The position numbers and the translations under genes were made by a program. A DNA stretch of 52,282 bases. Origin: a virus. Where the stretch lies: positions 1 through 52,282 of the IMG/VR virus record IMGVR_UViG_3300006789_000002; one strand, 5' to 3'. Numbering within the stretch: position 1 is the stretch's first letter; each line of letters starts with the position of its first letter. Under the pieces are notes generated by a model. The model had not been told where the DNA came from and ran no database searches. It saw nothing but the letters and a program-made list of their open reading frames with translations. Positions 1 to 9,722 of the stretch are shown in pieces.

Positions 1-112
1 AATACGAATCCAACAACAAAACCAATTACTAATATTGAAAGAAGGGTGTTGGATGACCAAATAGAAGACTGGCATGGAACCACAGGAACTAATGTTGAGC
101 ACTATGCTTATG
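1..112. repeat. Terminal direct repeat (copy 1), circular contig closure
   Basis: Bases 1-112 are identical to 52171-52282. The reading frame that starts at 51937 runs through the second copy and continues in frame from base 1 to the stop at 430-432. The simplest reading is that a circular or circularly permuted molecule of 52,170 bp was cut open at an arbitrary point, since the overlap falls inside a gene. It could also be a true short terminal redundancy, but a break inside a coding region makes that less likely. Confidence 0.95.
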
Positions 113-432
113 ATCCATTAGACCCAAAAGTGTTTTATGTTTATCCTGGATCAGCAGCATCAGACGCAACAATAGATATTGTTTACAGCTCATCCCCAAC
201 AGATATAACGATAGCTAACTTCACATCAACAGCTACTACAATATCTTTGGACGATGTTTACGCCAACTCTATACTTGACTATATGTTATATAGGGCATAT
301 CAAAAAGATACTGAGTATGCTGGAGATATGAATAAGTCAGGTGTATATATGCAATTATTCCAGCAGTCTTTAGGAATTAAAAACCAAGTTGACGCAGGAT
401 CTACTCCTAAGCCGTCAACACCAGCACAATAG
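1..432 (+). CDS. Head-tail connector/adaptor-like protein (3' part)
   Basis: This is the C-terminal 143 residues of a protein whose first 78 codons lie at 51937-52170 at the other end of the window; joined, it is 221 residues. It follows the coat gene and a small acidic/basic protein and precedes another connector-sized protein. That position and the size are those of the adaptor proteins that seal the portal to the tail in podovirus-like phages. The N-terminal part is helical and the visible part is mixed strand and helix, which fits the DUF6682-type phage proteins as I remember them. The exact role is inferred from position. Confidence 0.6.
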   Translation, partial: NTNPTTKPITNIERRVLDDQIEDWHGTTGTNVEHYAYDPLDPKVFYVYPGSAASDATIDIVYSSSPTDITIANFTSTATTISLDDVYANSILDYMLYRAYQKDTEYAGDMNKSGVYMQLFQQSLGIKNQVDAGSTPKPSTPAQ

Positions 433-438
433 TGATTT

Positions 439-1116
439 ATGGCAGTAGCAAAAAAGATAGAGTCTTTAGCACCTAGGGTAAAGAGAGAAGCCCCAAGCTG
501 CCCTTCATTTATTGTTGTAGACGAACTAAGAAACGCAATAATAGATTTCTGTGTTAATACAGATATATATCTATCTGAGCTTACACTCTTTCAAACAGTT
601 AATGGTATTAATGAATACGAGTCTGGAGATCTTGATATCCCCAACGGAGCAGAGTTAAATCATATTATAGATATCTTCTCGGAGTTCGGCGAATCAACCA
701 CGCAGGTATCAGAGAAAAGTTTAACAAGACTTACACCAAAACCCTTGATTGGATCACCATCTCTTTTTGATGCTTACGGAAAGGGAAGACCTAAATACTA
801 TAGTCAGAAGGATCAAGAGACTATTTTGTTTGCACCAACACCAGATAAGAACTATCAACTCTATGCACTCTATAGTCTTAAGCCTACAGCAACTGCGACC
901 ACGGTTCCAAGTATCATAATAAACGAATACCAAGAAGCAATTGTTCATGGTGCACTTTATAGATTACAAATGATGAAAGACAGTCCTTGGTCTGATATTC
1001 AGGCGGCAGACCTCAATAAAAAAATGTATGATAAGGCAGAAGCAGTCGCGGTAAGAAAATCTAAATACGGCGGTGTTGGGGCACCACTGACTGTTAAGTA
1101 TCAGGAGTTTGTATAA
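439..1116 (+). CDS. Putative head-tail connector / tail tube-like structural protein
   Basis: A 225-residue protein directly after the adaptor gene (6-base gap) whose stop overlaps the next start (TAATG). It has no signal peptide or membrane segment. The N-terminal half reads as helices (VDELRNAIIDFCVNTDIYLSE), followed by strand-rich sequence and a C-terminal helical region with many Lys and Asp. Proteins of this size and place in podovirus-like phages form the tail tube or gatekeeper ring, binding the adaptor. I recognise the type from position and general character only, not from a diagnostic motif. Confidence 0.55.
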   Translation: MAVAKKIESLAPRVKREAPSCPSFIVVDELRNAIIDFCVNTDIYLSELTLFQTVNGINEYESGDLDIPNGAELNHIIDIFSEFGESTTQVSEKSLTRLTPKPLIGSPSLFDAYGKGRPKYYSQKDQETILFAPTPDKNYQLYALYSLKPTATATTVPSIIINEYQEAIVHGALYRLQMMKDSPWSDIQAADLNKKMYDKAEAVAVRKSKYGGVGAPLTVKYQEFV

Positions 1117-1490
1117 TGGCTTATTCAGAAACAATTAAATTAGTTAAGGGAGACACTCTTCCAGAATTGACTATTACCCTAAGAGATAGCAATACGGCTG
1201 CATCGGGCAAGACCCTGGATCAAGAAGATCCATCAACCTTTGCACCTATAGATATTACAGGCGGAACTGTAAGGGTAAGAATTAGAAAGATAGGATCTAC
1301 TACAATACTAAAAACAATAGTAGCAACGATAACAGCCGCATCGGACGGCAAGGTTAGTATGTTATTTCCAGCAGACACATTCGCTGACGCTGGATTTTTT
1401 GAGGCAGAGGTTGAGTACACGACATCTGGCGGAAACATACAAACTGTTAATGACTTAATAAAATTAAGTGTGAGAGATGATTTTGACTAA
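1116..1490 (+). CDS. BppU-like N-terminal domain protein (baseplate/tail)
   Basis: A 124-residue protein that is one all-beta domain. The opening (LVKGDTLPELTITLRD), a central strand (GGTVRVRIRK) and the closing pattern (GFFEAEVEYTTSGG ... TVNDLIKLSVRDDF) are the signature of the immunoglobulin-like domain found at the N-terminus of lactococcal phage upper baseplate protein BppU. Alone, it probably forms an adaptor ring or a small virion decoration at the tail. It starts on the stop of the previous gene and its own stop overlaps the next start, so translation is likely coupled. Confidence 0.6.
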   Translation: MAYSETIKLVKGDTLPELTITLRDSNTAASGKTLDQEDPSTFAPIDITGGTVRVRIRKIGSTTILKTIVATITAASDGKVSMLFPADTFADAGFFEAEVEYTTSGGNIQTVNDLIKLSVRDDFD

Positions 1491-2488
1491 TGGCTATAAA
1501 GTTACTAGTAGAATACTCTTCTCTACATCTTACAGCCACAAGACAGAAACTAGCCTCTCTATCATTATCTAGCGAGCCATCTGCCCTTTTACAATTTGTA
1601 GATTTAACCAGCTCACAAAGCTATGTAAGTCTTGACGCAGATCTTTTCTTAGACGCAGAAACTAAAAACCTTTACTTCTCTTCTCAGTATGACTCACCAC
1701 AGGTGCAGGTTATATCCATGTCAGAGGACTCAGCATTTGATTTCGGCAAGGTTCTAGGAGACAGCCTTGCGTTTGATGACAGTCAGTTAGTTAAGAGTAT
1801 TAATAAGTCCGTTGACGAAAGTATAAGTCTTACAGAGGACGTGGTTATAGTTAAGATATACTTCAGGGACTTTGCCGACAACTTCTCATTTGCCGATACA
1901 CAGTCGTTACTGTCTGGTCTAGGCAAGCAGGATGTAACAACAATAACAGAGAGTCTTGTTTTAAATTCTTCATTATCGAAGTCGGATACCTTAACGATGT
2001 CGGAGGAATCTGTCATAGCCACAGATATAAACAAGGGTGACTCAGTTGCTATCTCAGAATCGTTTGATAGGGTTGTTTCTTATATAAGAGCATTCACAGA
2101 CGCAGTAACGCTGGACGATCTTGCTAGTGCACAGGACCCTTTACAAACAGATAATGTTTTAAACAAAGATAACTTTACTACAGTAACCGATGAGCTTGCT
2201 TATTCAATAGCCTTTCCAAAATCAGACTCCATATCTTTTACGGATGATCCTGAGATATCTTTTACAACAAGCAGGACAGATTCCCTTACTTTATCAGAAA
2301 GTCTTGCCCTTAACTTACAATCAATAGCTTCCGATAGCACTTCACTATCTGATGCAGAAGTGATATCTTTTGCAAAGAGTTTATCTGATTCATTAAGCAT
2401 CACCGAATCTATTAATATTTCATTAATAACAGGTGCTCAAGGCTTAGTATTGAATGATGCTAGACTCAACACTAATGTATTAAATTAG
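1490..2488 (+). CDS. Ser/Asp-rich repetitive virion protein
   Basis: A 332-residue protein made almost wholly of about ten imperfect repeats of 20-28 residues built on the pattern S-D-S-(L/I)-(S/T)-(L/F)-(S/T)-(E/D), clearest at the C-terminus (SDSLSITESINISL). It has almost no Cys or Trp and is strongly acidic. Such repeat proteins sit among tail genes of many marine phages and are presumed fibrous virion components. The first 80 residues are less repetitive and may be the attachment part. The gene is translationally linked to the BppU-like gene and is followed by a 9-base gap. Function is inferred from location. Confidence 0.55.
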   Translation: MAIKLLVEYSSLHLTATRQKLASLSLSSEPSALLQFVDLTSSQSYVSLDADLFLDAETKNLYFSSQYDSPQVQVISMSEDSAFDFGKVLGDSLAFDDSQLVKSINKSVDESISLTEDVVIVKIYFRDFADNFSFADTQSLLSGLGKQDVTTITESLVLNSSLSKSDTLTMSEESVIATDINKGDSVAISESFDRVVSYIRAFTDAVTLDDLASAQDPLQTDNVLNKDNFTTVTDELAYSIAFPKSDSISFTDDPEISFTTSRTDSLTLSESLALNLQSIASDSTSLSDAEVISFAKSLSDSLSITESINISLITGAQGLVLNDARLNTNVLN

Positions 2489-2497
2489 GAGATTTAA

Positions 2498-2923
2498 ATG
2501 TTAAATGATGGATTAAAACTTACAGGTAAGTTAAGCATTGCAATCAATAATGAGGTTGTGCAAGAAATACCAAACCTAGTGGTTACTGCTGGAAAAGGAT
2601 ACGTTGCTTCAAGAATGAAGGACGCTACTGCTACAGCTATGTCACACATGGCAATAGGTACTGGAACTACTGCGGCGGCTGCATCCGACACACAACTAGT
2701 AACTGAATCAGGAAGAGTGACCTTAACGTCAACAACTGTTTCAGCTAATGAGGTTGAATATGTTGCATCTTTTGGAGCAGGCACAGGAACAGGAGCTATA
2801 ACAGAGGCAGGTATATTAAATGCTTCTTCTTCTGGAACTCTTCTTTGTAGAACAGTATTTTCTGTTGTAAACAAAGGTGCTGCTGACGCAATGACTATTA
2901 CTTGGACTGTTACAGTAAGTTAA
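2498..2923 (+). CDS. Small tail-fibre-associated structural protein
   Basis: A 141-residue beta-rich protein with an AGGAG-type ribosome site before the ATG. It has the layout of phage tail proteins that carry a pattern such as HMAIGTGTTAAAASDTQLVTE followed by alternating strands and an 'AGILNASSSGTLLCRTVF' segment, a type commonly encoded just upstream of long tail fibres. It could be a fibre connector or a minor tail protein. Low Cys, no membrane segment. Identification rests on pattern memory and position. Confidence 0.5.
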   Translation: MLNDGLKLTGKLSIAINNEVVQEIPNLVVTAGKGYVASRMKDATATAMSHMAIGTGTTAAAASDTQLVTESGRVTLTSTTVSANEVEYVASFGAGTGTGAITEAGILNASSSGTLLCRTVFSVVNKGAADAMTITWTVTVS

Positions 2924-2941
2924 TTTTAAGGAGTTATAAAT

Positions 2942-5900
2942 ATGGCTGTTAAGTTTACTAACAACGCCAGAACAACTCTTGCTGCTGACATATCAAATAG
3001 TGCAACCACAGCAACAGTTACTAGTGGTTCTGTATTCCCAGTATTAAATGCTGGAGAATATTTCTATTGCACATTTGATAATGGAACAAATAACGAAATT
3101 GTTAAGGTTACTGCAAGGAGTGGCAACACCCTTACCATAGTTCGTGGTGTAGATAACACGACAGCTAGAGCCTTCTCAACAGACGATGCTGCGGAGCTAA
3201 GAGCTACCGCTGGTCTTCTAACAGACATACAAGAAAACATTGCAGCTAAGTCTGCAAACCAAACAGTATATAACGCAACCACTGCATCAAGTGCAACAGA
3301 CTATGACATAGGTATAGATCCTGGTCTTGAAAGCAACGCAATGGTATTTCTCAATGGTGTAATGCAACACCATGACACTTTTTCATTTAGTGGATCCACA
3401 TTAACATTTGATACTGCTCCATCAAACGGACTGGCTTTAGAGGTTATTGTCGATAACTTAATTAACCTTCAGTCGTCTAACTTAACGGTAGACACATTTA
3501 CCGCAGCGGACGTTGGCGGCAATCCACAGGTTGACTTTGTTCTATCAGATGCCCCTGCGGGAGAAACAAATCTGATTGTATTTGTGGATGGAGTATTCCA
3601 GGCTAACGACACTTACACGATTTCAAGCACAACACTAAGCATGACTGATGGGGTTACTGCTGACATGACTGTAACAGTTTATGTAATGAACCCAGTTAAC
3701 ATAGGTGCTCCTAGCGATAATACAGTCACTAGCTCCAAGCTATCTGGCAACATAACCATGCCCGCCGATCTTACGGTAACAGGTGACGTTGCATTCGATT
3801 CCCCAACATTTGTAGTAGACAACGCTAATTCAAGAGTAGGTATAGGCACCGCATCACCCTCAACGCTTTTAGATATAGTTGGCGATGTAAAAATGTCTGC
3901 AAACCTAACAGTAGATACAGATACTCTACACGTTGATGCTACAAATAATAGAGTTGGAATTGGGACAACAAATCCACAAGGAACATTCGTAGTATCTAAT
4001 TCGGGAGCAGGTGGTTTTGAATTTACGCCTGACACCACATCTTTTAGTGTTGCTAATTCAAACTATATAGCTTCATATGATAGAAGTGCTTCTGCTTATA
4101 GAGATATAGTAGTTGATTTAGGTGGTGCAGAATCACAAGCAGTTAGATTTAAAGCAGGAGGCTCGGTTGGTATTGGAACGAGTGCACCTCTCGCTAAATT
4201 AGATGTTCGTATGTCTGACTCTAATGGTGACTATGGTCGTGGACGTGATGGTAATTTAAATTTAGAAAATACAAATACATCAGTTACTGAAGGCGGATGG
4301 TTGTCAATATCTGGTTATATGGGAAATTCAGCTTCTAACGGACAATATCAGATGGGTTATATAAGCGGTGGGAAACAGACAACTGCAGCTGATGGAGACT
4401 ATGGCGGCTACTTAACTTTTTGGACTACATCGAGTGGAGCAAATGGCGAAGCTAATAGTGGTGGCTATGAACGCATGAGAATAGACTCATCAGGACAATT
4501 ATTATTAGGAACTACTACTAGTGATTCTTTGTTATCAGTTGATATACAAAATACTTCTGCAAGTTCAAACAATACTTTAGTAAGAATTAAAAATACTATT
4601 GGAAGTGAAGATGCAGGTTTAATTATTGATGGTAATAATAGTGGTCAAAACGAATATAGAATAGGTGTAAATACTGTAGCTGATACTTCTGATTTAACTT
4701 TTAGTGGTGGTACAGGATATAGATTTTATACAGGTTCTACAGAAGCCATGAGAATATCCAGCAATGGTCAAGTACTTTTAACAGCAGCACATCCCTCTAT
4801 CCAATTTACAGATTCAAGCGATAATAGTGATGCGTATATACAAGCTGATGGTGGAACACTAAGATTTTTTGCTGATGATAATAATGAAGTAGGCAGTTCA
4901 TTCCAATCTTTTCATGTTGATGGAAGTGAAAAAATGAGAATAGACCAATCAGGCAGCCTGTTGGTGGGTAAAACAGAAGATGGAGGATCTAACCCTGGTC
5001 ATGTCTTTTTTGGTGCTGGTGCAGCTTATCATATACGTGATGGTGGTTTCACTAACTACTTTAATCGTAAATCTTCAGATGGTGAAATACTTAGGTTTGC
5101 AAAAGATGGCTCAACAGTTGGAAGTATTGGTGCTAGTGTTGGCGATTTAACAATTTACAGCAGCTCAAACAATCATTGTGGCTTGAGATTTACTTCAGGT
5201 GGACTAGCACCTGTAGATGATGATGGTGCTTTAGTAGCTGATACTGTAGATATAGGGCAAAGTAGTTGGAAGTTTAAAGATTTACATCTTTCAGGCGGTG
5301 CTTATGTATACGAAGTTCAGACTCAAACATTAGGATTAGGAAGTACTGTAGCTGGTGCATCTGTGGGTACTAACTACTCTGAGCCTAAAGGAGTTTTTTG
5401 GCATAACGGTGGGGGTATGACTGATTATGCAATCTATAGAACACCAGGGGCTTGGTCAGGTAATTACCAACAATTAAAACTTGACTGGGACACTGGGATT
5501 ATTATAGACGGAGGTACTGCTTACGGTAAATCAGGTGTACATATCCATGGAAATATTAGTATGGGAGATAGTACTTATAGTAATTTTACTTCTCCAAACT
5601 ATCCTGTTCATATTTGTGCAGATAATTATGGATTGATGATTGAAAGTGCTACAGGGTATGGTCATCTTGGTTCAAATAATACGTCATATTTTCATTTCGG
5701 AGGAAATAGAAATTTTTACTTTGACAATCGTTGTGAAGCCTCAGGGGGCTTTCATACATATTCAGATGAAAATTTAAAGAAAGAAATAACTGTAATACCC
5801 TCAGCACTTAATAAAGTAGCAAAAATGAATGGTGTGACCTTTAAATGGAAAGACGCAGCAAAAAGAGGCGGTGGAGATGCTGGGAAACAATTTGGTGTTA

Positions 5901-6109
5901 CAGCTCAAAATATGTTAGAAGTAGATTCTGAATTACCCACAAAAAATATAGACCCACTTTATAATGTAGAAGATGGCGTTAGTGCTGATGATGAATATTA
6001 CACAATGGATTATAATAGAATTACGCCATTCTTAATTGAAGCAGTAAAAGAATTAAAAACAAAACTAGAAGCAGCAGAAGCTAGAATAGCAACATTGGAG
6101 AGTGAATAA
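2942..6109 (+). CDS. Long tail fibre with C-terminal S74 (endosialidase-type) intramolecular chaperone
   Basis: A 1055-residue tail fibre. The first about 250 residues contain two repeats of a phage fibre attachment domain (NLIVFVDGVFQ-type strands). The middle is beta-rich with recurrent VGIGT boxes and MRI(D/S)SSG segments typical of trimeric beta-helix fibres. The C-terminal about 115 residues are a peptidase S74 domain: the Ser-Asp-Glu-Asn-Leu-Lys-Lys motif begins at Ser941, followed by FGVTAQNM and a terminal coiled coil (LIEAVKELKTKLEAAEARIATLE). In this family the domain trimerises and folds the fibre, then cuts itself off before the Ser. From about base 4000 the sequence becomes more AT-rich than the start of the gene, which suggests a swapped receptor-binding module. 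The stop overlaps the next start (TAATG). Confidence 0.85.
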   Translation: MAVKFTNNARTTLAADISNSATTATVTSGSVFPVLNAGEYFYCTFDNGTNNEIVKVTARSGNTLTIVRGVDNTTARAFSTDDAAELRATAGLLTDIQENIAAKSANQTVYNATTASSATDYDIGIDPGLESNAMVFLNGVMQHHDTFSFSGSTLTFDTAPSNGLALEVIVDNLINLQSSNLTVDTFTAADVGGNPQVDFVLSDAPAGETNLIVFVDGVFQANDTYTISSTTLSMTDGVTADMTVTVYVMNPVNIGAPSDNTVTSSKLSGNITMPADLTVTGDVAFDSPTFVVDNANSRVGIGTASPSTLLDIVGDVKMSANLTVDTDTLHVDATNNRVGIGTTNPQGTFVVSNSGAGGFEFTPDTTSFSVANSNYIASYDRSASAYRDIVVDLGGAESQAVRFKAGGSVGIGTSAPLAKLDVRMSDSNGDYGRGRDGNLNLENTNTSVTEGGWLSISGYMGNSASNGQYQMGYISGGKQTTAADGDYGGYLTFWTTSSGANGEANSGGYERMRIDSSGQLLLGTTTSDSLLSVDIQNTSASSNNTLVRIKNTIGSEDAGLIIDGNNSGQNEYRIGVNTVADTSDLTFSGGTGYRFYTGSTEAMRISSNGQVLLTAAHPSIQFTDSSDNSDAYIQADGGTLRFFADDNNEVGSSFQSFHVDGSEKMRIDQSGSLLVGKTEDGGSNPGHVFFGAGAAYHIRDGGFTNYFNRKSSDGEILRFAKDGSTVGSIGASVGDLTIYSSSNNHCGLRFTSGGLAPVDDDGALVADTVDIGQSSWKFKDLHLSGGAYVYEVQTQTLGLGSTVAGASVGTNYSEPKGVFWHNGGGMTDYAIYRTPGAWSGNYQQLKLDWDTGIIIDGGTAYGKSGVHIHGNISMGDSTYSNFTSPNYPVHICADNYGLMIESATGYGHLGSNNTSYFHFGGNRNFYFDNRCEASGGFHTYSDENLKKEITVIPSALNKVAKMNGVTFKWKDAAKRGGGDAGKQFGVTAQNMLEVDSELPTKNIDPLYNVEDGVSADDEYYTMDYNRITPFLIEAVKELKTKLEAAEARIATLESE

Positions 6110-7638
6110 TGGCTAATACCAAGATCACAACAGACGTAATAGCAGACGGAGCTATAACAAGTGCCAAGCTAGACACTAACATAACTATATCTGGAGATAT
6201 CACAGGTACACTTGCTACAGCAGCACAGCCTAATATTACAAGTCTTGGAACTCTTACAGCTCTTACAGGTGGTACAGGAGATTTAAACTGGGATAGTGGA
6301 ACTTTATTTGTAGATTCTTCTGCTAATTCTGTTGGAATTGGAACTAGTAGTCCTTCAACAACTCTGCATGTAACAAGTCCAGCAGGCTCTAATAAATCAG
6401 CAATAATTACTAGGACTTCAGGTGCAGAAGCAATTAATTTAAGCGAAATGCAAGATTATAATGCCTTGCAAATACTAAACAAAAATAGTGGCTCATATTT
6501 AAACTTTGCAGGTAATGCTTCACATAGTTCAATACAAGCACAATCTAATGGTAGTACAGCAGAGGATATAGCCTTAAATCCTTATGGTGGCAATGTTGGA
6601 ATTGGAATGACACCAGCACCAGTTGGTTCTGATACAGTATTAGCATTATATAACTCTGCAACACCTAGAATAAAATTACATAATGCAGCAACTGGAACCG
6701 CAGGTACAGATGGTGGCGAAATTAACATGAGTTCAACTAATTTAATAATAGAAAATAGAGAAGCAGCTAATATTAAATTTTATAATAATGGTTCACAGAG
6801 ATTTAATATTGATAATAGAGGAAATTTATCTTTTGGTAGTCAAACATCAGACCCAGTATGGTCACAGTTTTTTAATGCAATATCTTCTAATCATGGTGGA
6901 CATGTATCTTTTCAAAGTAATAGTTTCCCTAATACTTCTTTAGGTAATAATTTTTATATTAATAATTCAACTCAAAATCAAAGAGTATTAGGATATCCTA
7001 CACAACAGTTTAAATTAGACCATCAGGGGAATTTCTTATTTGAAAGTGCAGCTAGTGGCACAGCAGGTGCAACTTTTAGTTTTACTGAGAAGATGAGACT
7101 AACTAATGAAGGTGCTTTAGGTATTAATAGTACATCAGATTCATTTAATGTAATGTCAACTGGAAGGGGACATATATTCAGACCTAATGGTGAGTCATTT
7201 CATAGCACAAATGATGCTGGTTCTCAAAATACACTTCATGTTTATGATTATGCAGATTCAACTTACAGGTTTTATGTTAGAGCATCAGGAAGTTCTGCTG
7301 GTAATATTTATGCAACTAATACTTCAATTACTGGACTATCAGACAAAAGATTAAAAGAAAACATTGTAGATTTAGAAACTGGTCTTACCGAAGTAATGGC
7401 ATTACAACCAAGAAGATTTGATTGGAAAAATGGGGATGCACAAAATGTAGCAGGTTTTATAGCACAAGAAGTAGAAAGTGTTTTACCTGAATTAGTTGGA
7501 GATTATAAACACGAGGAGCTTGAAGATTGTAAATCTTTAAAAATGGGAGATATTGTTCCAACACTTGTCAAAGCTATACAAGAACAACAAACAATAATAG
7601 ACGATTTAAAAACTAGAATAGAAACATTAGAAGGATAA
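6109..7638 (+). CDS. Second tail fibre with S74 intramolecular chaperone
   Basis: A 509-residue fibre with the same plan as its upstream neighbour: a short N-terminal attachment part (ITSAKLDTNITISGDITGT), VGIGT boxes in the shaft and a C-terminal S74 chaperone starting at Ser411 (LSDKRLKENIVDLETG), with FIAQEVESVLPELV and a terminal helical stalk. Family knowledge predicts self-cleavage before Ser411 after trimer folding. The body is AT-rich and is likely the variable receptor-binding region. It begins on the stop of the first fibre gene and ends one base before the third. Confidence 0.82.
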   Translation: MANTKITTDVIADGAITSAKLDTNITISGDITGTLATAAQPNITSLGTLTALTGGTGDLNWDSGTLFVDSSANSVGIGTSSPSTTLHVTSPAGSNKSAIITRTSGAEAINLSEMQDYNALQILNKNSGSYLNFAGNASHSSIQAQSNGSTAEDIALNPYGGNVGIGMTPAPVGSDTVLALYNSATPRIKLHNAATGTAGTDGGEINMSSTNLIIENREAANIKFYNNGSQRFNIDNRGNLSFGSQTSDPVWSQFFNAISSNHGGHVSFQSNSFPNTSLGNNFYINNSTQNQRVLGYPTQQFKLDHQGNFLFESAASGTAGATFSFTEKMRLTNEGALGINSTSDSFNVMSTGRGHIFRPNGESFHSTNDAGSQNTLHVYDYADSTYRFYVRASGSSAGNIYATNTSITGLSDKRLKENIVDLETGLTEVMALQPRRFDWKNGDAQNVAGFIAQEVESVLPELVGDYKHEELEDCKSLKMGDIVPTLVKAIQEQQTIIDDLKTRIETLEG

Positions 7639-7639
7639 G

Positions 7640-9670
7640 ATGGCAAAGACAAAGATACCAGGTGAATATTTAAAAGACTCAGTAGTACGCTTCACGGCTA
7701 AGGCGGGGGAAAATATAACCAAGGGACAAGCTGTATATATCTCAGGCATATCAGGAGAAGTCCCAGTAGTATCTTTAGCAGACGCAGATGATACAAATAA
7801 AATGCCAGCCTTCGGTCTTGCCGAATCAACCGTCTCAACAAACGCATCAGTAGAAGTAACAAGCAACGGAACTCTAGCAGGAATAGACACGTCCTCTTAT
7901 GCACTCGGAGATATACTGTATATATCTACAACAGCAGGATCTTTAACAAACGATCCCTCTGGACTAGAGGCAAGCAAAGTACAGAACATTGGTATGGTGC
8001 AAAGGGTTCATGCCAACAACGGATCTATCAAGGTGGGCGGAGCGGGGAGAACAAATGCAACCCCAAATCTTAATGACGGAAACATATTCGTAGGTAACTC
8101 CAGTAACAAGTCCGTAGCAGATTCATTCACAGATGTATTAAACGATCAGGCTGGAATTAACTCCAGTGCTAACGCCACAGCTATAACTATTGATAGTAGT
8201 GAGAATGTTGGAATTGGGGTTACGCCAAAAGCATATCATTCAGACTATAAAGCTATAGACATCAATAATAGTGCTAGTGTCATGGGTTATACAGGTAACA
8301 ATGGTGCTTGGCTAATGGAGAACTTATATTATGATGGTAACTGGAAACATAAAAATAGTGATTTTTCAGCCTTGGTTGAAATGTATGATGGTGTTTTTAA
8401 TTTCTATAATACTGTTTCAGGAACAGCAGGAGCAACAGCAACTTTACAAAATCGTTTAAAAATTGACCAATCAGGCAATGTTGGAATTGGAGCTGATAGT
8501 CCTACAAGTTATTATTCAAGAAGTTTAGTAGTTTCTGCTACTGCTGAACAAGGTATTACTATAGCTGCAACTGGAACTAGCATGTCAAACTATCTTATGT
8601 TTGCAGACGGTACTACAGGAAATGAAGCATATCGTGGTTACATAGCTTATAGTCATACGAATGATAAAATGGCATTTGCTGCTGGTGGTGAAGAAAAAAT
8701 GTATATTGACTCATCAGGCAATGTTGGAATTGGAATTAGTAATCCAGCAGACTACAATTTTGATACTGGTGTAAATTTAGTTGTTGGAAGCTCTAGCACA
8801 AATGGTCAAATACAAGTTTTATCAGGAACAAGCGGTATAGGTTATTTAGCTTTTGCTGATGGAGTAACTGGAGCAGAAAACTACAGAGGTCTTATTCAGT
8901 ATCATCATGGAAGTAATTACATGGGTTTAAGAACCAATGGCAATGAACGCATGAGAATTACCTCAACAGGTAATTTAGAATTTAAGAGTACAACAACCAC
9001 TTTTACTGGTGCTTCATCTTTTACAAATCATTCAAATGGAGTTTTATATTTAAGAGGTGGAACTTCAGGACTAAGGCTTGATGATAACGATAGTCATAAC
9101 ACAATTCACGTTAGTGGTGCGGGTAACTATATTGCTTTTGAAACTTTAAGTGGAGTAGAACGCTGGAGATTTAACTCAACAGGACACTTCACACCTGCTC
9201 AACAACATACATATGATATAGGCGGAGTTAATGCGGAAGTTAGAAATATTTATGCACAAGGATTATATGTAGGTGGTTCAGCAGCAGCAAACAAACTTGA
9301 CGATTATGAAGAAGGTACTTGGACTCCAGTTCTATCAGGTTCAGGATATGCTTTTGGCACAAATAGTGGAGTATATGTAAAAGTAGGAAGAATGGTAATT
9401 GCAACAGCAAAACTAATTATAACCTCAGTAGGTAGTAATACTTCAGTCATTAGTATATCTGGATATCCATTTACATCATATAGTGCAAATAATAATCACC
9501 AAGTTGGTACTGTTAGAGAAAGTGCAACAACAGGTAAATTTTATGTTTGTCAAATTAATGTGAATAACACTATTGGTAGTATGAATTCAATGGATGGTAT
9601 TAGTAGTGGTAGTAATGAAATATTTACAACAGGTACATACTCTTTATCTATAACTTACATGACAGCATAA
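7640..9670 (+). CDS. Third tail fibre (no S74 domain)
   Basis: A 676-residue fibre. The N-terminal about 140 residues (FTAKAGENITKGQAVYISG ...) form a domain often fused to fibres, followed by shaft repeats with VGIG boxes. The C-terminus is not S74 but a 'DDYEEGTWTPVLSG' domain of about 120 residues seen at the ends of many marine phage fibres, probably an alternative receptor-binding or trimerisation tip. The phage thus encodes three fibres in tandem, two with cleavable chaperones. Short near-identical DNA blocks around GGCAATGTTGGAATTGGA recur in fibres two and three. Confidence 0.78.
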   Translation: MAKTKIPGEYLKDSVVRFTAKAGENITKGQAVYISGISGEVPVVSLADADDTNKMPAFGLAESTVSTNASVEVTSNGTLAGIDTSSYALGDILYISTTAGSLTNDPSGLEASKVQNIGMVQRVHANNGSIKVGGAGRTNATPNLNDGNIFVGNSSNKSVADSFTDVLNDQAGINSSANATAITIDSSENVGIGVTPKAYHSDYKAIDINNSASVMGYTGNNGAWLMENLYYDGNWKHKNSDFSALVEMYDGVFNFYNTVSGTAGATATLQNRLKIDQSGNVGIGADSPTSYYSRSLVVSATAEQGITIAATGTSMSNYLMFADGTTGNEAYRGYIAYSHTNDKMAFAAGGEEKMYIDSSGNVGIGISNPADYNFDTGVNLVVGSSSTNGQIQVLSGTSGIGYLAFADGVTGAENYRGLIQYHHGSNYMGLRTNGNERMRITSTGNLEFKSTTTTFTGASSFTNHSNGVLYLRGGTSGLRLDDNDSHNTIHVSGAGNYIAFETLSGVERWRFNSTGHFTPAQQHTYDIGGVNAEVRNIYAQGLYVGGSAAANKLDDYEEGTWTPVLSGSGYAFGTNSGVYVKVGRMVIATAKLIITSVGSNTSVISISGYPFTSYSANNNHQVGTVRESATTGKFYVCQINVNNTIGSMNSMDGISSGSNEIFTTGTYSLSITYMTA

Positions 9671-9684
9671 CAATTTAACTAATA

Positions 9685-9704
9685 TACCTAGTGGATTCTA
9701 GGTA
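9685..9704. terminator. Perfect 7-bp inverted repeat after the tail-fibre genes
   Basis: TACCTAG, a six-base loop and CTAGGTA form a perfect 7-bp stem 15 bases after the third fibre stop and 19 bases before the next start. There is no run of T after it, so it is not a strong intrinsic terminator. It may be a transcript-stabilising or processing hairpin that separates fibre expression from the lysis/curli region, or an operator. Confidence 0.4.
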
Positions 9705-9722
9705 CGGACATAGGAGAAAAAA

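Noticed and set aside
1-112. True phage terminal repeat (as in T7-like genomes)
   Set aside because: The repeat falls within a structural gene whose frame continues through it, far from the terminase region, so assembly overlap of a circular map is more likely.
2942-9670. Diversity-generating retroelement acting on the tail fibres
   Set aside because: Fibre C-termini are candidates, but there is no reverse transcriptase, template repeat or Avd gene anywhere in the window.
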